A stretch of 64,000 bases of DNA from Peribacillus faecalis (GCF_014712675.1 NZ_JACXSI010000001.1:186001-250000); one strand, 5' to 3'. Positions 45,096 through 53,872 are shown, counted from the stretch's first letter. Notes: a model not told the origin generated them from the sequence alone. A program made the numbers and translations.

Positions 45096-45932
45096 TTAAA
45101 AGTCAAAATGAAAATTATCCGGATTTTGACCTAATCGTTCATTTATATTTAAAGCATTAATTGCTTTCATATCAGCTTCATCCAGAGTAAAGTCAAAAAT
45201 GTCGGCATTTTCAACAATGCGATGCTCATGCGTAGATTTCGGTATCACGATGACACCATTTTGAACATGCCAGCGCAATATTACCTGTGCGACAGTCTTA
45301 TTGTGTCTCTTCGCAATCTCAACCAGAACGGGATCCTCCATTAAGCGTCCCTTCGCAAGCGGACTCCACGCTGTCACGGCAATATTTTGCGAATGGCAAT
45401 AGTCACGCAGTCCTACTTGGGATAGCATCGGGTGCAATTCAATTTGATTGACCATCGGCTTAATTTTAGCTGTAGTCATTAAATCTTCAAGATGATGCTG
45501 ATGAAAGTTGCTGACACCGATTGCACGTACTTTGCCGCTTCGGTATAGCTCCTCCATTGCCCGCCATGTTTCTTTATACTTTTCCTTCACCGGCCAGTGA
45601 ATCAAGTATAAGTCCACATAATCGACATCGAGTTTCTTTCTGCTTTTTTCGAAGGCTGCCAAAGTAGCATCATATCCTTGGTCGCTGTTCCATACTTTTG
45701 TTGTCACGAATATTTCCTCACGAGGCAGTCCGCATTGCTTAATTCCCTCGCCTACACCATCTTCATTAAAATATAAAGCTGCAGTGTCAATTGCACGATA
45801 ACCAGCTTTCACCGCATATTTAATCGCATTTATGACTTCTTCACCGTCTGCTGTTTTATAAACACCCAATCCGAAGCCGGGCATCTTCACGCCATTATGT
45901 AATGTAAATGTATCCTGCAAGCTTTTGATCAT
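45096..45932 (-). CDS. Aldo/keto reductase (AKR5-like)
   Basis: 278 residues, (beta/alpha)8 NADPH-dependent reductase. Catalytic tetrad: D in AIDTAALYFNEDGVGE (Asp and Tyr), K in EIFVTTKVWN, and H in [15 protein letters not shown] site [20 protein letters not shown]. It resembles B. subtilis YtbE/YvgN-type enzymes that reduce methylglyoxal and related aldehydes. It shares high overall similarity with the second reductase at 46246 (e.g. identical [20 protein letters not shown] and [11 protein letters not shown]). Start ATG behind AGGAGG. Confidence 0.93.
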   Translation of the reverse strand: MIKSLQDTFTLHNGVKMPGFGLGVYKTADGEEVINAIKYAVKAGYRAIDTAALYFNEDGVGEGIKQCGLPREEIFVTTKVWNSDQGYDATLAAFEKSRKKLDVDYVDLYLIHWPVKEKYKETWRAMEELYRSGKVRAIGVSNFHQHHLEDLMTTAKIKPMVNQIELHPMLSQVGLRDYCHSQNIAVTAWSPLAKGRLMEDPVLVEIAKRHNKTVAQVILRWHVQNGVIVIPKSTHEHRIVENADIFDFTLDEADMKAINALNINERLGQNPDNFHFDF

Positions 45933-45959
45933 GAAATCTCCTCCTATTGAAATGCGGAA

Positions 45960-46115
45960 TCGTCCCGCAAGTCTTCGTCGCTGTAACTCTCGTCCTGAGA
46001 GCCTCCGACCAGCATAAGGCAGCTCTCAGTAGGAAATCCGGTTTTGATTTCCGGATAGAGATGGCTTATGACCTCGAGGGGCTGGCCGATGCAGCTTGAC
46101 TTCTAATTTTGAAAG
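45960..46115 (-). repeat. Interspersed repeat copy C3
   Basis: Minus-strand reading includes GGCTCTCAGGACGAGAG; the plus strand carries the hairpin GGAAATCCGGTTTTGATTTCC and ATGGCTTATGACCTCGAGG. The CTCTC block is inverted relative to C2, so this copy is rearranged. It sits between the two aldo/keto reductase genes. Confidence 0.7.
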
Positions 46116-46193
46116 GGAAATAATTCCCCACATTCTAGTGGCTCGCTTTAATGTACCGTTTCCCATATAATACGTTCAATAAACACGAAACCG

Positions 46194-46230
46194 AAAAAGG
46201 AAGCTACAAGCTTTGCAGTTTCCTTTTTCT
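46194..46230 (-). terminator. Terminator of second aldo/keto reductase gene
   Basis: Minus strand: AAAAAGGAAACT ... AGCTTCCTTTTT with a mostly paired interior, followed by CGG; short distance to the stop. Confidence 0.7.
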
Positions 46231-46245
46231 TTATAGACTATGTTA

Positions 46246-47076
46246 TTAAAAATCAAAATTATCCGGGTCAGCGCCTGTACGTTCATTTTTATTTAATGAG
46301 TTAATGAACGCCATATCTTCCTTGCTTAATTCAAAATCAAAAATATCAGCATTTTCAATAATGCGTTCTTCCTTCGTTGAACGTGGAATGACGATGATGC
46401 CATTTTGGACATCCCAGCGCAAGATGACTTGAGCAACTGTTTTATTATATTTTTCCGCTATTTTTGCCAAATCTGCATTATTCAGCAGACTTCCGCGACC
46501 AAGCGGCGACCAAGCTGTCACTTGAATGCCTTCAGAAGCGCAATAATTACGCAATGACTCTTGTGATAATAATGGGTGCAATTCAATTTGATCAACCATC
46601 GGTACAACTTCAGCGTCCTCAAGCAAGTCTTCCAAATGATGCTGATGAAAATTGCTTACACCGATTGCCCGCACTCGTCCGTCTTTATACAGCTTCTCAA
46701 GCGCTTTCCATGTTTCTTTATATTTTCCAGCTACAGGCCAATGGATTAAATATAGATCCACATATTCCAGTCCAAGCTTCTCTAAACTCTCTTCAAATGC
46801 AGCTAGCGTCGACTCGTAGCCTTGGTCGCTGTTCCAAACCTTTGTCGTAATGAACAAGTCTTCACGCGGTACTCCTGACTCTTTAATCGCTTGGCCAACA
46901 CCACGCTCATTTTGATAGATAGCTGCTGTATCAATCGCTCTGTATCCTGCTTTAATGGCACTTTTCACGGAGTGGATAACTGACTCTCCCTCTTCAACTT
47001 GCCATACACCTAAACCGAAAATCGGCATTTGCACACCATTCAACAGTGTTACTGTACTATGTAAATCTTTAGCCAT
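46246..47076 (-). CDS. Aldo/keto reductase, second copy
   Basis: 276 residues from ATG 47076 (GGGAGG seven bases upstream; upstream in-frame ATG/TTG codons overlap the ribosome site). Same catalytic residues as its neighbour: D and Y in [16 protein letters not shown] in TTKVWN, H in [15 protein letters not shown] loop [20 protein letters not shown]. The two genes are in tandem with the C3 repeat between, probably an ancient duplication. Likely reduces reactive aldehydes; specificity not seen. Confidence 0.92.
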   Translation of the reverse strand: MAKDLHSTVTLLNGVQMPIFGLGVWQVEEGESVIHSVKSAIKAGYRAIDTAAIYQNERGVGQAIKESGVPREDLFITTKVWNSDQGYESTLAAFEESLEKLGLEYVDLYLIHWPVAGKYKETWKALEKLYKDGRVRAIGVSNFHQHHLEDLLEDAEVVPMVDQIELHPLLSQESLRNYCASEGIQVTAWSPLGRGSLLNNADLAKIAEKYNKTVAQVILRWDVQNGIIVIPRSTKEERIIENADIFDFELSKEDMAFINSLNKNERTGADPDNFDF

Positions 47077-47091
47077 AACCATTCCTCCCAA

Positions 47092-47356
47092 ATATGTATA
47101 AAAGACTCCTCTACTATCGTATACTTAATGCCCCGTATATTTCAATATTCTTGATTTCCTCAAAAAGGTAATACTTAATTTAGTACTTAATAACTATATT
47201 AACCTTCCAAAATCTGTAATATAATTTATATTATACATAAATAATACGCCACATAATAAGACAGCTATGATTTACTTCACTCTCTACTCATTCATGCAGA
47301 ATTTCCAACTACTTAATTGAAAGGACACATGAAGAAAAGTAAAAAGGAGACTAATT
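47092..47356. promoter_or_regulatory. Upstream region with four TACTTAAT repeats
   Basis: TACTTAAT occurs at 47122-47129, 47172-47179, 47184-47191 and 47310-47317, the middle two 12 bases apart. AT-rich with TATAAT-like strings near 47218. It may hold a regulator's binding sites for the small gene at 47357 or the reductase. No regulator is identified. Confidence 0.35.
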
Positions 47357-47596
47357 ATGAAAAAATATTATATGGCCGTTACGTATGATGTTTGCGAACA
47401 GCAAGGAACATCCGTTGATATGAACGAATACGAGATTTCTTGTTTGGAACAATTATATGAACAGGTTAAGAAAATTGCACTCGCAGATGTCGCACCAATC
47501 GTTAAAGTATTTGAATCCGACTATAGCACTTATGAGAATGCCAAACTCTATACAAAGTTTAAATTTCCCGAATATGAATGCGCTTGCGGGAAATAG
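47357..47596 (+). CDS. Small soluble protein with ECACGK tail, unknown
   Basis: 79 residues, ATG behind AAAAAGGAG. No membrane segment; reads MKKYYMAVTYDVCEQQGTS at the start and ends KFPEYECACGK. Four cysteines (C13, C29, C75, C77), with a CxC near the end that might bind a metal or take part in disulfide chemistry. I recognise no family. An A-type 5' repeat module starts on the stop codon's last base. Codon use looks native. Confidence 0.6.
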   Translation: MKKYYMAVTYDVCEQQGTSVDMNEYEISCLEQLYEQVKKIALADVAPIVKVFESDYSTYENAKLYTKFKFPEYECACGK

Positions 47597-47621
47597 GAAA
47601 AACCGGCACCGGTCCTTTTGA
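47596..47621 (+). repeat. Solo 5' repeat module A4
   Basis: GAAAAACCGGCACCGGTCC then TTTTG, starting at the last base of the stop codon. Only the 5' module is present. Confidence 0.8.
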
Positions 47622-47650
47622 ATCACGTCAAAGATACATACTAGAATAAA

Positions 47651-47695
47651 GAAACGGCGACTAAGATACGAATATCTTCAGTCTCCGTTTTTTAT
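47651..47695 (+). terminator. Terminator of small-protein gene
   Basis: AAACGGCGACTAAGATA ... TATCTTCAGTCTCCGTTTTTT; ~17-bp interrupted stem with T-tract on the plus strand. Also lies after the minus-strand CoxG-like gene. Confidence 0.75.
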
Positions 47696-47700
47696 TTTAT

Positions 47701-48138
47701 TTAGCTTATTACTTTATCATTAATACCTTCTACAAGCTGTTTCGTCACTTGAGGCACAAAATTTTTGAGGATGTTATTGATCATCGCACCCATAAAACCG
47801 CTTCCCGCCATTTCAAACTGGCACGTCACATTCGTGCTGCTATCAGCCACCTTCTCCAGCGTGTATGAACCAGAGCCATTGACACCTTCACCTACGCCAA
47901 TAAGTTTAAAAGAAATCTTCTCCGGCGCATTTCTTTGGATATCCTGGATCTGTAATGTAACGTTCTTCTTTACAATTCCGAAATCTCCTAAAAACACAAG
48001 TTTTCCTTCACTTTCACTAACTACCTCGTGCTCCACATAACCAGGCATTAACGCTGCCCATTTGTTAAGATCACTAACCGTTTCCCACAATTCCTCAATC
48101 GGAGCTTCTATTTGCTTTGTATAAGCATCACTCGGCAT
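47701..48138 (-). CDS. CoxG-like SRPBCC-domain protein
   Basis: 145 residues from ATG 48138 (GGGAGGAAG). SRPBCC/START-like ligand-binding fold of the CoxG group: YTKQIEAPIEELWETVSDLNKWAALMPG and GSGSYTLEKV. Ends VTKQLVEGINDKVIS. CoxG relatives carry hydrophobic ligands; in aerobic CO dehydrogenase clusters they assist anchoring, but no CODH genes are here. It is a solitary member; function unknown. Some have a C-terminal membrane tail, absent here. Confidence 0.85.
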   Translation of the reverse strand: MPSDAYTKQIEAPIEELWETVSDLNKWAALMPGYVEHEVVSESEGKLVFLGDFGIVKKNVTLQIQDIQRNAPEKISFKLIGVGEGVNGSGSYTLEKVADSSTNVTCQFEMAGSGFMGAMINNILKNFVPQVTKQLVEGINDKVIS

Positions 48139-48234
48139 ATTCTCTTCCTCCCTTATCCACAAAAATAGTGTTTCAATCCCTTAATTTCTATCTTATGTAT
48201 ACAATCTCCTGCAATATGTTTAATTTTAACATTA

Positions 48235-48260
48235 AGAAAAACCGGTACCTGTACATTTGA
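48235..48260 (+). repeat. Solo 5' repeat module A5 (diverged)
   Basis: AGAAAAACCGGTACCTGTAC; decayed copy of the 5' module without the rest. Confidence 0.6.
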
Positions 48261-48336
48261 TAGTGCACATACTTAATAATTTGCAGGCAGCTTCAGATAA
48301 TTATGCCGGAGGTTGCTTAAGACCGGTTAAACAGTT

Positions 48337-48366
48337 AAAAAACGGCTGCATTAGCAGCCGTTTTCA
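48337..48366 (-). terminator. Terminator of nnr
   Basis: AACGGCTGC-TAAT-GCAGCCGTT followed on the minus strand by TTTTAAC and on the plus strand by TTCATTT. Confidence 0.8.
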
Positions 48367-48367
48367 T

Positions 48368-49807
48368 TTACTCATACTGTTTCATTACATATGGGAGCGC
48401 ATCACTCACGTCTGTTGCCAAAATGCTAGCAGCAGACATTGTTTCACATAAATAATCCGCACAAGCACCATGCAAATAAACCGCATTGGCCACTGCCTGT
48501 TTTACATCCTCATAAGAAGATAAAAAGCCCAAAATCATGCCTGTCAATGTATCTCCTGTACCGCCTTTTGCCAGTCCCGTATTTCCAGTCGGATTAACTA
48601 ACAAATCGCCATCCGGAAAAGCAATAACAGTGTTTCTTCCCTTCAATACGACAATAACGCCGTTTTCTTTTGCGAAAGATGATGCCGCATCCAGACGATT
48701 ATGCTGAATATCCTGAACGGAAAGACCCGTCATCTTACTGAACTCTTTCGGATGCGGCGTTACTATTGTTGCCGCTTCTCGTTTTGGATATGTTCGCTCT
48801 TTTAATGCCCCGGCATCTAAAACAAGCGGAAGAGAACTATTAAATAAAGTCTGTAAAGCTCGCTCAATCATTTGCTCATCATCCAGTCCGGGACCGATGG
48901 CGGCTGCGGCAATACCTTCCGGAATAATGCCTTTCTCTAATTGTTTTAAACCTTTATGCATGTACGTGCATTCGGGCACTCTTCCGGATATAATGCTTCG
49001 TGCTTTTTTACTCGTTGCAACCATTAACTTGCCAATTCCTGATCGCATCGCTCCTAAACTTGCAAGCACAGCGCTGCCCGGCATTTCATCATTACCGGCA
49101 ACAAGCAGACCGGTTCCAAAAGTACCCTTATTAGCACCTCCATAACGCTTTAATAAAGTAGACGTTACATCTTCCCCTGTCCATATGCGCAAACGGGAGT
49201 CTTGTTCCACACCGATATCAAGTGCTTCTTTCTCACCGTAATATTCAATGCTTCCTTCGAGAAATGCTGAAGGCTTAAACCCGTGCAAGCTTAATGTTAA
49301 ATCTGCTTGGAAAGCTACTAAATCTGTTTCCCCGCTATTAGCTAAGATACCCGTCGGCAGGTCGATAGCAACTTTATAGGCCTCTCTACTATTTGCCCAA
49401 CTGACTGCCTTCAAAATATCATTTGAGAGCGGCAGACGCGTTCCTACACCAAGCAAAGCGTCAACAATAACATCATAGGATTTTCTAAGCAACTCTACCT
49501 CGCCGAATCCGCTCGAGACAAAGTAGCGGAAGTGCTCTATTGCTGCCGGTGTCTCACACATTCCAACAGGAAAATGCAAATCACATTGATAGCCGTTATG
49601 CTTTAAATAACGTGCTAAAACAATGCCGTCACCGCCATTATTACCTTTACCCGCCAAGACCAATATACGCTGTTTTTTCATCACCCTCTTCTCTAGAGCA
49701 CGGAATAATGCTTTCCCTGAATTCTCCATTAAAGTAAATGTGGTCATCCCTTTCCATTCAGCTGAAGCATCGACTCTTTTTATGTCCTCACCATGATATA
49801 TGTACAC
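48368..49807 (-). CDS. nnr: Bifunctional NAD(P)H-hydrate epimerase/dehydratase
   Basis: 479 residues repairing hydrated NAD(P)H. N-terminal NnrE epimerase domain (~1-200): GKGNNGGDGIVLARYL and VDALLGVG...LPTGI. C-terminal NnrD ADP-dependent dehydratase (~215-479) with the ribokinase-like NTGLAKGGTGDTLTGMI. VVTPHPKEFSKMTG and GPGLDDE are conserved. Start ATG sits behind GAGAGGTGAG. No holo-ACP synthase is adjacent, as it is in some Bacilli. Monocistronic with its own terminator. Confidence 0.94.
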   Translation of the reverse strand: MYIYHGEDIKRVDASAEWKGMTTFTLMENSGKALFRALEKRVMKKQRILVLAGKGNNGGDGIVLARYLKHNGYQCDLHFPVGMCETPAAIEHFRYFVSSGFGEVELLRKSYDVIVDALLGVGTRLPLSNDILKAVSWANSREAYKVAIDLPTGILANSGETDLVAFQADLTLSLHGFKPSAFLEGSIEYYGEKEALDIGVEQDSRLRIWTGEDVTSTLLKRYGGANKGTFGTGLLVAGNDEMPGSAVLASLGAMRSGIGKLMVATSKKARSIISGRVPECTYMHKGLKQLEKGIIPEGIAAAAIGPGLDDEQMIERALQTLFNSSLPLVLDAGALKERTYPKREAATIVTPHPKEFSKMTGLSVQDIQHNRLDAASSFAKENGVIVVLKGRNTVIAFPDGDLLVNPTGNTGLAKGGTGDTLTGMILGFLSSYEDVKQAVANAVYLHGACADYLCETMSAASILATDVSDALPYVMKQYE

Positions 49808-49878
49808 GCTAACTCACCTCTCCTTTCTCAAATTCATTGTATTAATATCGCTTGAGTTTCTATTCCCTTTTTAGCATT

Positions 49879-50217
49879 AGAAAAACCGGCACCGGTCCTT
49901 TTTCACTTTTGAATCCGCCTCTTGAATTCACTTCAATAAAGAAAACTTGCCTTTGGCAAGCCTGATAGGGGGCAGGCAAAGGTCTAGTTGCCCTTAAACT
50001 ATGGACTTAAAATTGGCGACTACGCCGAATCCTCCATCTCGTTGGCAATCTAAATACTATAGTATGAAAAAGGAGACATGCGGGAACCGAAAAGAGGAAG
50101 CGGCCTGCAAATAAGGAACAGCGACTAAGGGCGCCACGTCCGCATGTCTTCCCAAATATGCCCTACATCCTGTAGGCCTCCGAGCATGGCCGGTGTAAGA
50201 TTAGACATCTATCCAAG
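49879..50217 (+). repeat. Interspersed repeat copy A6 with ~120-bp insertion
   Basis: Full-size copy: AGAAAAACCGGCACCGGTCC ... TGAAAAAGGAGACATGCGGG ... GCATGGCCGGTGTAAG-ATTAGACATCTATCC. The loop of the first stem is enlarged by ~120 bases including CTTGCC-TTT-GGCAAG. The block CCTACATCCTGTAGG, also seen in C1 and C2, is present. Lies between nnr and the acyl-CoA dehydrogenase cluster. Confidence 0.8.
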
Positions 50218-50246
50218 TTAAAATTTTGTACTTTCTTAAAAATTTA

Positions 50247-50290
50247 AAAAGCCGCCTGAAAGTGACCTTACCACACTTTCAGGCGACCTG
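50247..50290 (-). terminator. Terminator of acyl-CoA dehydrogenase cluster
   Basis: Minus strand: CGCCTGAAAGTG-TGGTAAGGT-CACTTTCAGGCG-GC followed by TTTTTAAATTTTT; 12-bp perfect stem. Confidence 0.88.
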
Positions 50291-50301
50291 CCTTATTTAT
50301 T

Positions 50302-51486
50302 TTATCTCGGCATTCCTAAAACTCTTTCAGCCAAAATATTTTTCTGAATTTGGCTTGTACCGGCATAAATCGTTTCACCACGGGCACCTAAGTCAATCTT
50401 TTGCATTACGCCTCGACCGACGCTGTCATTGCCCCAATAAGGCGCCAGATCTCCTAACACTTCCATTGCAAGCTCACCAAGCTTAACGTGCATGCTGCTC
50501 CAGAACAATTTTTGCAAAGAGGCCTCAGGTCCAAGTTTGCCTTCATTGAGCAACTGACTGACTGTTCGTAGGGCGTGATAACGGAATATTCTAATTTCAC
50601 TGTAAATTCCAGCGAGTTTTTGACGGAAATACGGATTATCCTTCACTAATTGATTGTTCGACAATTTAATCTCGCCCGTCAGTTTTACTAAATGGTTAAA
50701 CTCGCGCTGAAATTCCGCTTGTCTTCCAAGTGACATTGTGCCTCGCTCAAAGCTAAGCAATGTCATTGCCACTTGCCAGCCGGTATTTAATTGACCAACA
50801 TATTGGTCTTTCGGTATACGCACATTATCAAAAAATACTTCACAGAAACGACCCTTACCATCTATCTGAATAATTGGACGAACTGTAATCCCCTCTGACG
50901 TCATCGGCACTAAAAAGAAAGTAATACCCTTATGCTTCGGAGCTTGCTGGTCAGTACGCGCCAGAACAAAGCACCAATCGGCATTCTTTGCACCGCTCGT
51001 CCATACCTTTTGCCCGTTGATTACCCATTCGTCTCCGTCAAGAACGGCGCTTGTTTTCAGTGAAGCCATATCAGAACCGGCGTTCGGTTCAGAAAATCCT
51101 TGACACCAAATTTCATCGCCTTTAAGGATTGCAGGCAAATAACGCTGCTTTTGCTCCTCCGTTCCTAGCGCAAGCAATGTCGGTCCCAGCAATGATTTTC
51201 CGATTGTATTGATTTCACCCGGGCTTTGCACTTTTCCCGCTTCCTCATAAAAAATCGTTTGATGCACATTAGTCAAACCTTGACCGCCATATTCCTTCGG
51301 CCAATTAATACCGTTATATCCGCCCTCATACAGCTTTCTCTCCCATTTGCGTCCAAAAGCTGTCAATTCACTATCTGAAAGCTCTTTAAATTCAGGTGTA
51401 TTCCACCCTTCTGGCAAATTAGCCGCGAACCACTTCTTCACCTGCTCCCGATATGCTTCTAATTCCGGACTTAAAGATAAATCCAT
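50302..51486 (-). CDS. Acyl-CoA dehydrogenase (long FadE-like type)
   Basis: 394 residues, FAD flavoenzyme performing the first step of beta-oxidation. N-terminal helical domain, middle domain with WCQGFSEPNAGSDMASLKT and WVINGQKVWTSGAK, C-terminal helical domain with GQVAMTLLSFERGTM-type and RGETIYAGTSQIQKNI (the conserved YAGTSEIQ region with Q replacing E). Catalytic base Glu is expected in the ...LSFERGT segment. Last intact gene of the cluster. Acyl chain length is not deducible. ATG behind AAGGAGTGAG. Confidence 0.93.
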   Translation of the reverse strand: MDLSLSPELEAYREQVKKWFAANLPEGWNTPEFKELSDSELTAFGRKWERKLYEGGYNGINWPKEYGGQGLTNVHQTIFYEEAGKVQSPGEINTIGKSLLGPTLLALGTEEQKQRYLPAILKGDEIWCQGFSEPNAGSDMASLKTSAVLDGDEWVINGQKVWTSGAKNADWCFVLARTDQQAPKHKGITFFLVPMTSEGITVRPIIQIDGKGRFCEVFFDNVRIPKDQYVGQLNTGWQVAMTLLSFERGTMSLGRQAEFQREFNHLVKLTGEIKLSNNQLVKDNPYFRQKLAGIYSEIRIFRYHALRTVSQLLNEGKLGPEASLQKLFWSSMHVKLGELAMEVLGDLAPYWGNDSVGRGVMQKIDLGARGETIYAGTSQIQKNILAERVLGMPR

Positions 51487-51516
51487 TCATCTCACTCCTT
51501 TTAGAGAAATCAGTTA

Positions 51517-51910
51517 CTACACCAAATAACGAACGACAGTTTTTCCGGCTGTGACAACTTTCCCGTGCTGATTGATAGCTGCAACATCAAAGGTGACTGT
51601 TTTTTCCTCTTCTTCAATTGAAGCAACCTTGCCTGTGCAGGTTAGTACATCTTGAGGCTTTGCCATTGAGCTAAATCGTACCTGAATTTGTTTGACGAAC
51701 ATACTTGCCAAGCAGTCCCATGCTCAGCATACCATGGGCAATCACTCCATCAATTCCGGCCTTATTTGCAAATTGGTCATCCGTATGTAAAGGATTAAAA
51801 TCTCCGGAAGCTCCTGCATACTTCACCAACTGAACCTTGCTGATCGGATCATTTTCAATTGCTTCTATTTCCCGATCTAAATACAGTTCTTCAAATTTTG
51901 ACAGCGACAA
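51517..51910 (-). pseudogene. MaoC-like enoyl-CoA hydratase, frameshifted
   Basis: Two overlapping minus-strand frames together make one MaoC hot-dog protein. The first frame has YAGASGDFNPLHTDDQFA (catalytic Asp/His) and GVIAHGMLSMGLLGKYV, then stops at 51671. The second (51711-51517) continues with FVKQIQVRFSSMAKPQDVLTCTG to the normal end. Homologues (recollection) have several residues between GKYV and FVKQ, so a short out-of-frame deletion near 51700 is likely. TTG at 51910 behind AAAAGGAGA is the likely start; ATG 51943 lies in the repeat fragment. Sequencing error cannot be excluded. Confidence 0.75.
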
Positions 51911-51929
51911 ACCATCCACTCTCCTTTTC

Positions 51930-51955
51930 AGAAAAACCGTCATCGGTCCTTTTGG
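51930..51955 (+). repeat. Solo 5' repeat module A7
   Basis: AGAAAAACCGTCATCGGTCC then TTTTGG; lies between the SDR and MaoC genes on the opposite strand to the operon. Confidence 0.65.
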
Positions 51956-51963
51956 TGTAGCTC

Positions 51964-52722
51964 TTACACTGCAGGCTTGCCAGAAACGTAGATTACTTGT
52001 CCTGTAACATAGGCTGACTCATCACTGCATAAAAATGCAGCCACATTCGCAATATCTTCCGGCTGACCAGCACGCTTAATACTTAACCCCTCAACGACCT
52101 TTTGAGAAAACACTTCAAACGGTACACCGAGACGATCAGCAGTCGCTTTCGTCATCTCTGTTTCAATAAACCCCGGGGCGATAGCGTTGACATTGACGCC
52201 AAGTGGTCCTAATTCATAAGCAAGTGTTTTCGTAAAGCCTTGCAAACCAGCTTTCGCAGCAGAATAGTTTACTTGCCCTCTGTTGCCCAATGCCGATGTA
52301 GAAGATAAGTTGACAATTTTCCCATATTTATTAGCGACCATATGCTTTTGAGCTTCACGAGTACATAAAAAACTTCCTTTTAAATGCACATCCATAACTG
52401 TATCCCAATCGCTCTCCGTCATTTTGAAAAGAAGATTATCTCTCGTAATGCCGGCATTATTAATTAAAATATCGACTTTCCCATAAGTCTTCACTACTTG
52501 GTAGAAAGCATTTTCCACTTGTGCCGCATCTGAGACATCCACTTTAACGGCAATTGCCTCTCCTCCGCCTTCAATCACTTCTGCTGCAAGCGCCCCGGCC
52601 CGATCGATATTCAGATCAAAAATGCCAACTTTTGCTCCTTCACTAGCAAACTTGCGTACGATAGCAGCACCAATACCTCCTGCAGCGCCTGTTACGACTG
52701 CAACCTTATCTTCAAATCTCAA
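51964..52722 (-). CDS. SDR-family 3-oxoacyl-CoA/ACP reductase, FabG-like
   Basis: 252-residue short-chain dehydrogenase. Nucleotide motif TGAAGGIG (residues ~12-19), NNAG (~88), catalytic S-Y-K as NLSSTS and YSAAKAGL. Ends in GQVIYVSGKP. Likely NAD(P)(H)-linked 3-hydroxyacyl reduction or oxidation within the surrounding fatty acid cluster. The start overlaps the end of the upstream acyl-CoA dehydrogenase by 11 bases. FabG of fatty acid synthesis is normally in another locus, so no symbol is given. Confidence 0.92.
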   Translation of the reverse strand: MRFEDKVAVVTGAAGGIGAAIVRKFASEGAKVGIFDLNIDRAGALAAEVIEGGGEAIAVKVDVSDAAQVENAFYQVVKTYGKVDILINNAGITRDNLLFKMTESDWDTVMDVHLKGSFLCTREAQKHMVANKYGKIVNLSSTSALGNRGQVNYSAAKAGLQGFTKTLAYELGPLGVNVNAIAPGFIETEMTKATADRLGVPFEVFSQKVVEGLSIKRAGQPEDIANVAAFLCSDESAYVTGQVIYVSGKPAV

Positions 52723-53872
52723 CGTAATCCACCTTACTTTCCGAAGTTATTTTATTATCTTTTTTCAGCAACTGATCAATTGCAATTGTCGCAAGAGTCT
52801 CGCGATGTTCATAGGAATCCCCCAACAGCGCAGCGCTGCGTCGCACGCGCTTAAAGAATAAATGCATATCATTTTCCCATGTAAAACCGATGCCGCCATG
52901 CATTTGAATCGCATTGCCGCAAATTTCAATTCCGGCAGATGAAGTATACGATTTCGCGATCGCCACCGCTTCTTCCGCTTCCTCATTGTTCGTATCCAAA
53001 GTCCACGCCGCGTAATCGACAGCTACTTTGCCGCTCTCTACCTTCATGTACATTTCGGCTGCCATATGTTTCAGTGCCTGGAAGCTTCCGATTACCGTCC
53101 CGAATTGCTCACGCTGTTTCGTGTACTCAACTGTATCGTAAAGCGCACGTTCTGAGCTTCCGACGATTTCAGCAGCCAATAAAAGCGATCCAAGCTGGCG
53201 CATCTTTTTCATTTTCGCTTGTCCTGAGCCCATCCCCGCTCTTCCAACCAGTTGACTTTGTTGCAAAGGATAATTGGCTAGACTGACTTCATATAACGGG
53301 TACGTTTCATCGACGGATTGGCTGTTCAGTTTTGTCACTGCTTCGTGCTTACTGTCAATAACAACAAGTGTTTCTTCTTCTTCCGCCGTTGCACCATAAC
53401 CGCTAATCCGTACGTTCGCCAAGATCACATCTGCATCCTCAGCAAAGGGAACTTCACGCAATGTTCCGTTTATGACAAAACCGTCCTCTGTTTTTCTTGC
53501 TTTCGCATCCGTATTGACCCAAGCAACCGTCAAAATCTTCTTACCAAGCTCAATCTCATCAACAAGCTGTTTTTGCTGCTTGCTTTCTTTTAATATCGCG
53601 AGACCAACCATAGATTCTATCAATGGATACGTCAGCAAGCTTCTTCCCGCTTCCTGGGAAACAATGATTGCGTTAACTATCCCTTTTTCTTCTTTATTCT
53701 CTAAATCAATTATTCCGAGCAAACCTTGCTGCGCTAATAGCCTTTGCAGATCTTTTGAGATTGTCGGATTCTTCATGAAACCCCTTACATATTCTGTCGA
53801 ATTCCTTTCCTTCAGCATGTCTCTTACACTTCTTTGCAACATTTTCTCTTCATCGCTATATCCAAAGAACAA
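52712..53872 (-). CDS. Acyl-CoA dehydrogenase (short divergent type)
   Basis: 386 residues. Acyl-CoA dehydrogenase fold: GLLGIIDLENKEEKGIVN in the N-terminal part, EDGFVINGTLREVPFAEDADVIL in the beta domain, and KQREQFGTVIGSFQALKHMAAEMYM with ICGNAIQMHGGIGFTWENDMH in the C-terminal part, the last being the FAD/substrate signature. The beta domain lacks the canonical QAMTEP segment of typical members, so it may be a partner subunit of a heteromeric dehydrogenase (FadE-like pairs as in steroid degradation); inference. First gene of the cluster. Confidence 0.9.
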   Translation of the reverse strand: MFFGYSDEEKMLQRSVRDMLKERNSTEYVRGFMKNPTISKDLQRLLAQQGLLGIIDLENKEEKGIVNAIIVSQEAGRSLLTYPLIESMVGLAILKESKQQKQLVDEIELGKKILTVAWVNTDAKARKTEDGFVINGTLREVPFAEDADVILANVRISGYGATAEEEETLVVIDSKHEAVTKLNSQSVDETYPLYEVSLANYPLQQSQLVGRAGMGSGQAKMKKMRQLGSLLLAAEIVGSSERALYDTVEYTKQREQFGTVIGSFQALKHMAAEMYMKVESGKVAVDYAAWTLDTNNEEAEEAVAIAKSYTSSAGIEICGNAIQMHGGIGFTWENDMHLFFKRVRRSAALLGDSYEHRETLATIAIDQLLKKDNKITSESKVDYVEI

